Part shown: positions 47,973 to 50,243 of the stretch, piece after piece
How positions within the stretch are numbered: the stretch's first letter is position 1
Layout: the number at the start of each line of letters is the position of its first letter
Assembly: GCA_937988775.1 (NCBI GenBank)
Contig: CALKHP010000010.1
Span: forward strand, 1 to 50,243
Length of the DNA stretch: 50,243 nucleotides
Direction: 5' to 3'
Origin: an uncultured Alphaproteobacteria bacterium
Lineage (GTDB): Bacteria > Pseudomonadota > Alphaproteobacteria > Rhizobiales > Beijerinckiaceae
Translations under genes and position numbers: made by a program
The notes under the pieces: model-generated
The model's input: only the letters and a program-made list of their open reading frames with translations
The model's database searches: none
Told to the model about the DNA's origin: nothing

Positions 47973-48884
47973 ATGAACAAGCCTTTGCAGATCGTCGATG
48001 CCCACCACCACCTGTGGGACCTGGAGCGCAACTACTATCCGTGGCTCTCGGACCACCCGGAGAAGGATTTCTTCCTCGGCGACTATTCGGCGCTCAAGCA
48101 CAACTTCCTGCCCGAGGATTACCGCCGCGAAACCGCCGGCTACGACGTCGTGGCGACGGTGCATGTCGAGGCCGAGTGGGACCGCAACGCGCAGGTCGCG
48201 GAGACACGCTGGCTGCATGAGGTGGCTGACAAGTCCGGCATGCCCAATGCCGTCGTCGGCCATGCCTGGCTCGCCAACGACAATTGCGAGGAGGTGCTGG
48301 CGGGCCACGCCGCCTTCCCGCTGATGCGCGGCATCCGCTCGAAGCCGGTCACCGCCTTGCGCCCCGATCTCGTCGAGCCGGGCCGGCCCGGCACGATGCA
48401 GGACCCGAAATGGCTCGCCGGTTTCGCGCTGCTGCACAAATACGGCCTGACCTACGACCTGCGCGTGCCGTTCTGGCATCTGCACGAGGCGGCCGAGGTC
48501 GCGGCCCGCTATCCCGAGACGCCGATGGTCCTCAACCATACCGGCTTCCCATGGGACCGCAGCGAGGAAGGCCTCGCGGCGTGGCGCGAGGAGATGCGCA
48601 TCATCGCCAGGGCGCCGCAGGTCTCGCTGAAAATCTCGGAGCTTGGCCTGCGCGACGCGCCATGGACGCTCGAGAGCAACCGCCGCGTCGTGCTCGACGC
48701 CATCGAGATTTTCGGCATCGAGCGCTGCATGTTCGCCAGCAACCTGCCGGTTGCCGGGCTGCGCGCCTCGTTCGCGACCATCGTCGAGGGCATCAGGCAG
48801 ATCGTGTCCGGCTTTTCCGAGGACGAACAGCACGGCCTGTTCAGCCGCAACGCCGCGCGCTTCTACCGGCTCGACCTGCCGTAA
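47973..48884 (+). CDS. Amidohydrolase-2 family protein (lactonase/fuconolactonase-like)
   Basis: This 303-aa TIM-barrel hydrolase begins with IVDAHHHLWDLERNYYPWLS (H11, H13). It continues with YDVVATVHVEAEWDRNAQVA, MRGIRSK, MVLNHTGFPWDRSEEG (H189) and SLKISELG, the pattern of sugar-lactonase-like amidohydrolases. Where most members have an Asp at the end of strand 8 (SDWP), it reads FASNLPVAGL (N257, A261). It lies 8 bases after dctM, with GAGG before the ATG, so it acts on the compound taken up by the TRAP system; a sugar-acid lactone is a reasonable guess. Confidence 0.88.
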   Translation: MNKPLQIVDAHHHLWDLERNYYPWLSDHPEKDFFLGDYSALKHNFLPEDYRRETAGYDVVATVHVEAEWDRNAQVAETRWLHEVADKSGMPNAVVGHAWLANDNCEEVLAGHAAFPLMRGIRSKPVTALRPDLVEPGRPGTMQDPKWLAGFALLHKYGLTYDLRVPFWHLHEAAEVAARYPETPMVLNHTGFPWDRSEEGLAAWREEMRIIARAPQVSLKISELGLRDAPWTLESNRRVVLDAIEIFGIERCMFASNLPVAGLRASFATIVEGIRQIVSGFSEDEQHGLFSRNAARFYRLDLP

Positions 48885-48936
48885 GCGCCAGGGCGTGCCT
48901 GCCGGCGCGTCTCTCTTCCTCTCGCGCCTCCTCTCT

Positions 48937-49006
48937 CCTCATGCTGAGCTTGTCGAAGCATGATCCAGAATCCTCCGAAACATCCTTCGACAAGCTCAGG
49001 ATGAGG
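48937..49006. repeat. Large imperfect inverted repeat (REP-like, TGAGCTTGTCGAAG)
   Basis: Two 26-base arms (48937-48962 and 48981-49006) are complementary at 24 of 26 positions and are separated by 18 bases. The core CTGAGCTTGTCGAAG / CTTCGACAAGCTCAG is a well-known, very abundant intergenic palindrome in many alpha- and other proteobacterial genomes. It may act as a bidirectional transcription end between the TRAP operon and mrpA. Confidence 0.85.
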
Positions 49007-49102
49007 AGGAGTTTATCGAGAGACGGAACTTCGAACGAGGCTCCGGCGATTCTTGCCGTTGCGATACCGGCCGGTCGTCTGTTGCTCCAGTAACGCCATA
49101 GA

Positions 49103-49121
49103 CCGCGCGCGCATCGCGCGG
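49103..49121 (+). terminator. Possible terminator hairpin
   Basis: A perfect 7-bp stem CCGCGCG / CGCGCGG with a 5-base loop is followed by CTAGCTTTT. It is about 220 bases after the amidohydrolase gene; the T-run is short. Confidence 0.4.
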
Positions 49122-49266
49122 CTAGCTTTTCTCGATGCCGTCATAAAGTGCGTTTTACCGCATTCTGCTTGGCAATTGGTGGAATTGACCTTGCCGAATC
49201 CCGCCCATCTGAATCATGATGGCGCGTTCGGCGCGCTGTGCCGATTTTCCCCAACGAGAGTACGGC

Positions 49267-50243
49267 ATGGCGGACGACACATCGCTGGTATTGATGATCG
49301 TCCTGCCTTTTCTGGGTAGTCTTCTCGCAGCGTTCCTCCCGGCGAATTCCCGCAATGTCGAAGCCTGGCTCGCCGGCTTCGTGGCCATTGCCGGCCTCGT
49401 GCTGGCCGCGAGCTGCTATCCTGGCGTTTCCGACGGCGGCGTCATCCGCAACGACATCGCCTGGCTGCCCGCGCAGGGCCTGAACCTCACGCTGCGCATG
49501 GATGGTTTCGCCTGGCTGTTCGCCATGCTGATCACCGGCATCGGCTTCCTCGTCGTGCTCTACGCGCGCTATTACATGTCGCCGGAAGATCCCGTCGCCC
49601 GCTTCTTCTCGTTCTTCCTCGCCTTCATGGGCGCCATGCTCGGCATCGTGCTGTCGGGCAACGTCATCCTGTTGGTGGTGTTCTGGGAACTGACCAGCAT
49701 CTTCTCGTTCCTGCTCATCGGATACTGGCACCGCAACGCCAATGCACGCGACGGCGCCCGCATGGCGCTGACGGTAACGGCGATCGGCGGGCTCGGCCTG
49801 CTCGCCGGCATGCTCGTCATCGGCCACATCGTCGGCAGCTACGATCTCGACCGCGTGCTGGCGTCGGGCAACCTGATCCGCGACAGCGATCTCTACCTGC
49901 CGGCGCTGCTGCTCGTCCTGCTCGGCGCCATGACCAAGAGCGCGCAGTTTCCGTTCCAGTTCTGGCTGCCCAACGCCATGGCCGCGCCGACGCCGGTCTC
50001 GGCCTACCTGCATTCGGCGACGATGGTGAAGGCCGGCGTGTTCCTGCTGGCGCGCTTCTGGCCGGTGCTCGCCGGCACCAACGAGTGGTTCTGGATCGTC
50101 GGCGTCTGCGGCATGGCGTCCCTGCTGCTCGGCGCCTATTTCGCGATCTTCCAGCAGGATATCAAAGGGCTGCTCGCCTATTCGACGATCAGCCATCTCG
50201 GCCTGATCACCATGCTGCTCAGCCTCGGCAGCCCGCTCGGCGC
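49267..50243 (+). CDS. mrpA: Mrp/PhaA-type Na+/H+ antiporter subunit A, 5' part
   Basis: The frame is open from ATG 49267 to the end of the window (325 codons), so only the N-terminal third is seen. MVLPFLGSLLAAFLPANSR-like start text (LVLMIVLPFLGSLLAAFLPA), FWELTSIFSFLLIGYWHRNA, GAMTKSAQFPFQFWLPNAMA and APTPVSAYLHSATMVKAGVF are hallmarks of the MrpA/NuoL family. These include the conserved Lys of TKSAQFPF and the His of YLHSATMVKAG. At least nine membrane helices are visible. The APTPVSAYLHSATMVKAG form is the MrpA type rather than NuoL, and GHIVGSYDL fits. It exports Na+ or K+ in exchange for protons with the other Mrp subunits, expected just beyond the window. Confidence 0.9.
   Translation, partial: MADDTSLVLMIVLPFLGSLLAAFLPANSRNVEAWLAGFVAIAGLVLAASCYPGVSDGGVIRNDIAWLPAQGLNLTLRMDGFAWLFAMLITGIGFLVVLYARYYMSPEDPVARFFSFFLAFMGAMLGIVLSGNVILLVVFWELTSIFSFLLIGYWHRNANARDGARMALTVTAIGGLGLLAGMLVIGHIVGSYDLDRVLASGNLIRDSDLYLPALLLVLLGAMTKSAQFPFQFWLPNAMAAPTPVSAYLHSATMVKAGVFLLARFWPVLAGTNEWFWIVGVCGMASLLLGAYFAIFQQDIKGLLAYSTISHLGLITMLLSLGSPLG

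Larger units (their letters stand above)
48885..49266. other. 382-base intergenic region with REP-like repeat
   Basis: No gene seen. It contains the large inverted repeat at 48937-49006 and a small GC hairpin at 49103-49121 followed by CTAGCTTTT, which could end transcription. The remaining sequence is upstream of mrpA, with a weak -35-like TTGACC (49185-49190) and no clear -10. Confidence 0.6.

Noticed and set aside
48937..49006. A CRISPR-like or mobile-element end
   Set aside because: It is a single inverted repeat with the common TGAGCTTGTCGAAG core, with no spacer array and no transposase.

Overview
The window is GC-rich, densely coded DNA that reads as a free-living alphaproteobacterium, most likely Hyphomicrobiales (Rhizobiales). 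The grounds are the codon bias, the tRNA-Ile2-type gene, the large number of ABC and TRAP uptake operons, hydantoinase/oxoprolinase genes, SorC and GntR/FCD regulators, and an Mrp antiporter. I cannot name the genus from sequence alone. There is no sign of phage, IS elements, CRISPR or plasmid functions. The region is best described as a chain of catabolic uptake modules, most with their own regulator.

Layout: (1) 1-3949: the end of a response-regulator gene, two small unknown genes, a FliK-like/FlhB-like gene pair, an AstE/AspA-type deacylase and a CAU-anticodon tRNA. (2) 3985-12051: a divergent module. One arm holds a GntR/FCD regulator, an ABM-domain protein, a polar amino-acid-type ABC ATPase and an Ldh2-type dehydrogenase. 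The other holds an IPMDH/tartrate-DH-like enzyme, two permeases, a binding protein, an SDR and a binding-protein-like protein without a signal peptide. (3) 12110-22868: a LysR gene divergent from a long operon of HyuA, HyuB, a PotD-like binding protein, PotA/B/C-like components and a DadA-like FAD oxidoreductase. (4) 22998-24644: two divergent unknown genes flanking a perfect 15-bp hairpin.

(5) 24674-43661 is the most interesting part. It contains an sn-glycerol-1-phosphate dehydrogenase (AraM/EgsA family), a HAD phosphatase, an RpiB-type isomerase with a SorC regulator, and an FGGY kinase. These are followed by a seven-gene operon with a Ugp-like ABC importer, two metallophosphoesterases (one strongly GpdQ-like) and an inositol-monophosphatase-family protein that has lost a metal ligand. 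A second half has a HAD phosphatase and a second SorC regulator, divergent from a second, paralogous binding protein, a mannitol/arabinitol dehydrogenase and a xylulokinase. Three promoters in this island share an operator-like motif (consensus close to TACATNTGTA). I infer a coordinated pathway that imports a polyol or glycerol phosphodiester, hydrolyses it, and sends sn-glycerol-1-phosphate to DHAP and a pentitol to xylulose 5-phosphate. The substrate is not known.

(6) 43863-48884: a small conserved-looking gene, then a GntR/FCD regulator divergent from a TRAP transporter (DctP, DctQ, DctM) and an amidohydrolase/lactonase-like gene. The 12-bp sequence ATGGTATGCAAA is repeated in the shared promoter region. 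(7) 48885-50243: a REP-like inverted repeat, then the 5' part of mrpA, which runs off the end of the window.

Many genes are translationally coupled by 4-nt ATGA overlaps. Several start at TTG or GTG behind good ribosome-binding sites. Hairpins follow most of the binding-protein genes, consistent with differential expression inside transport operons.
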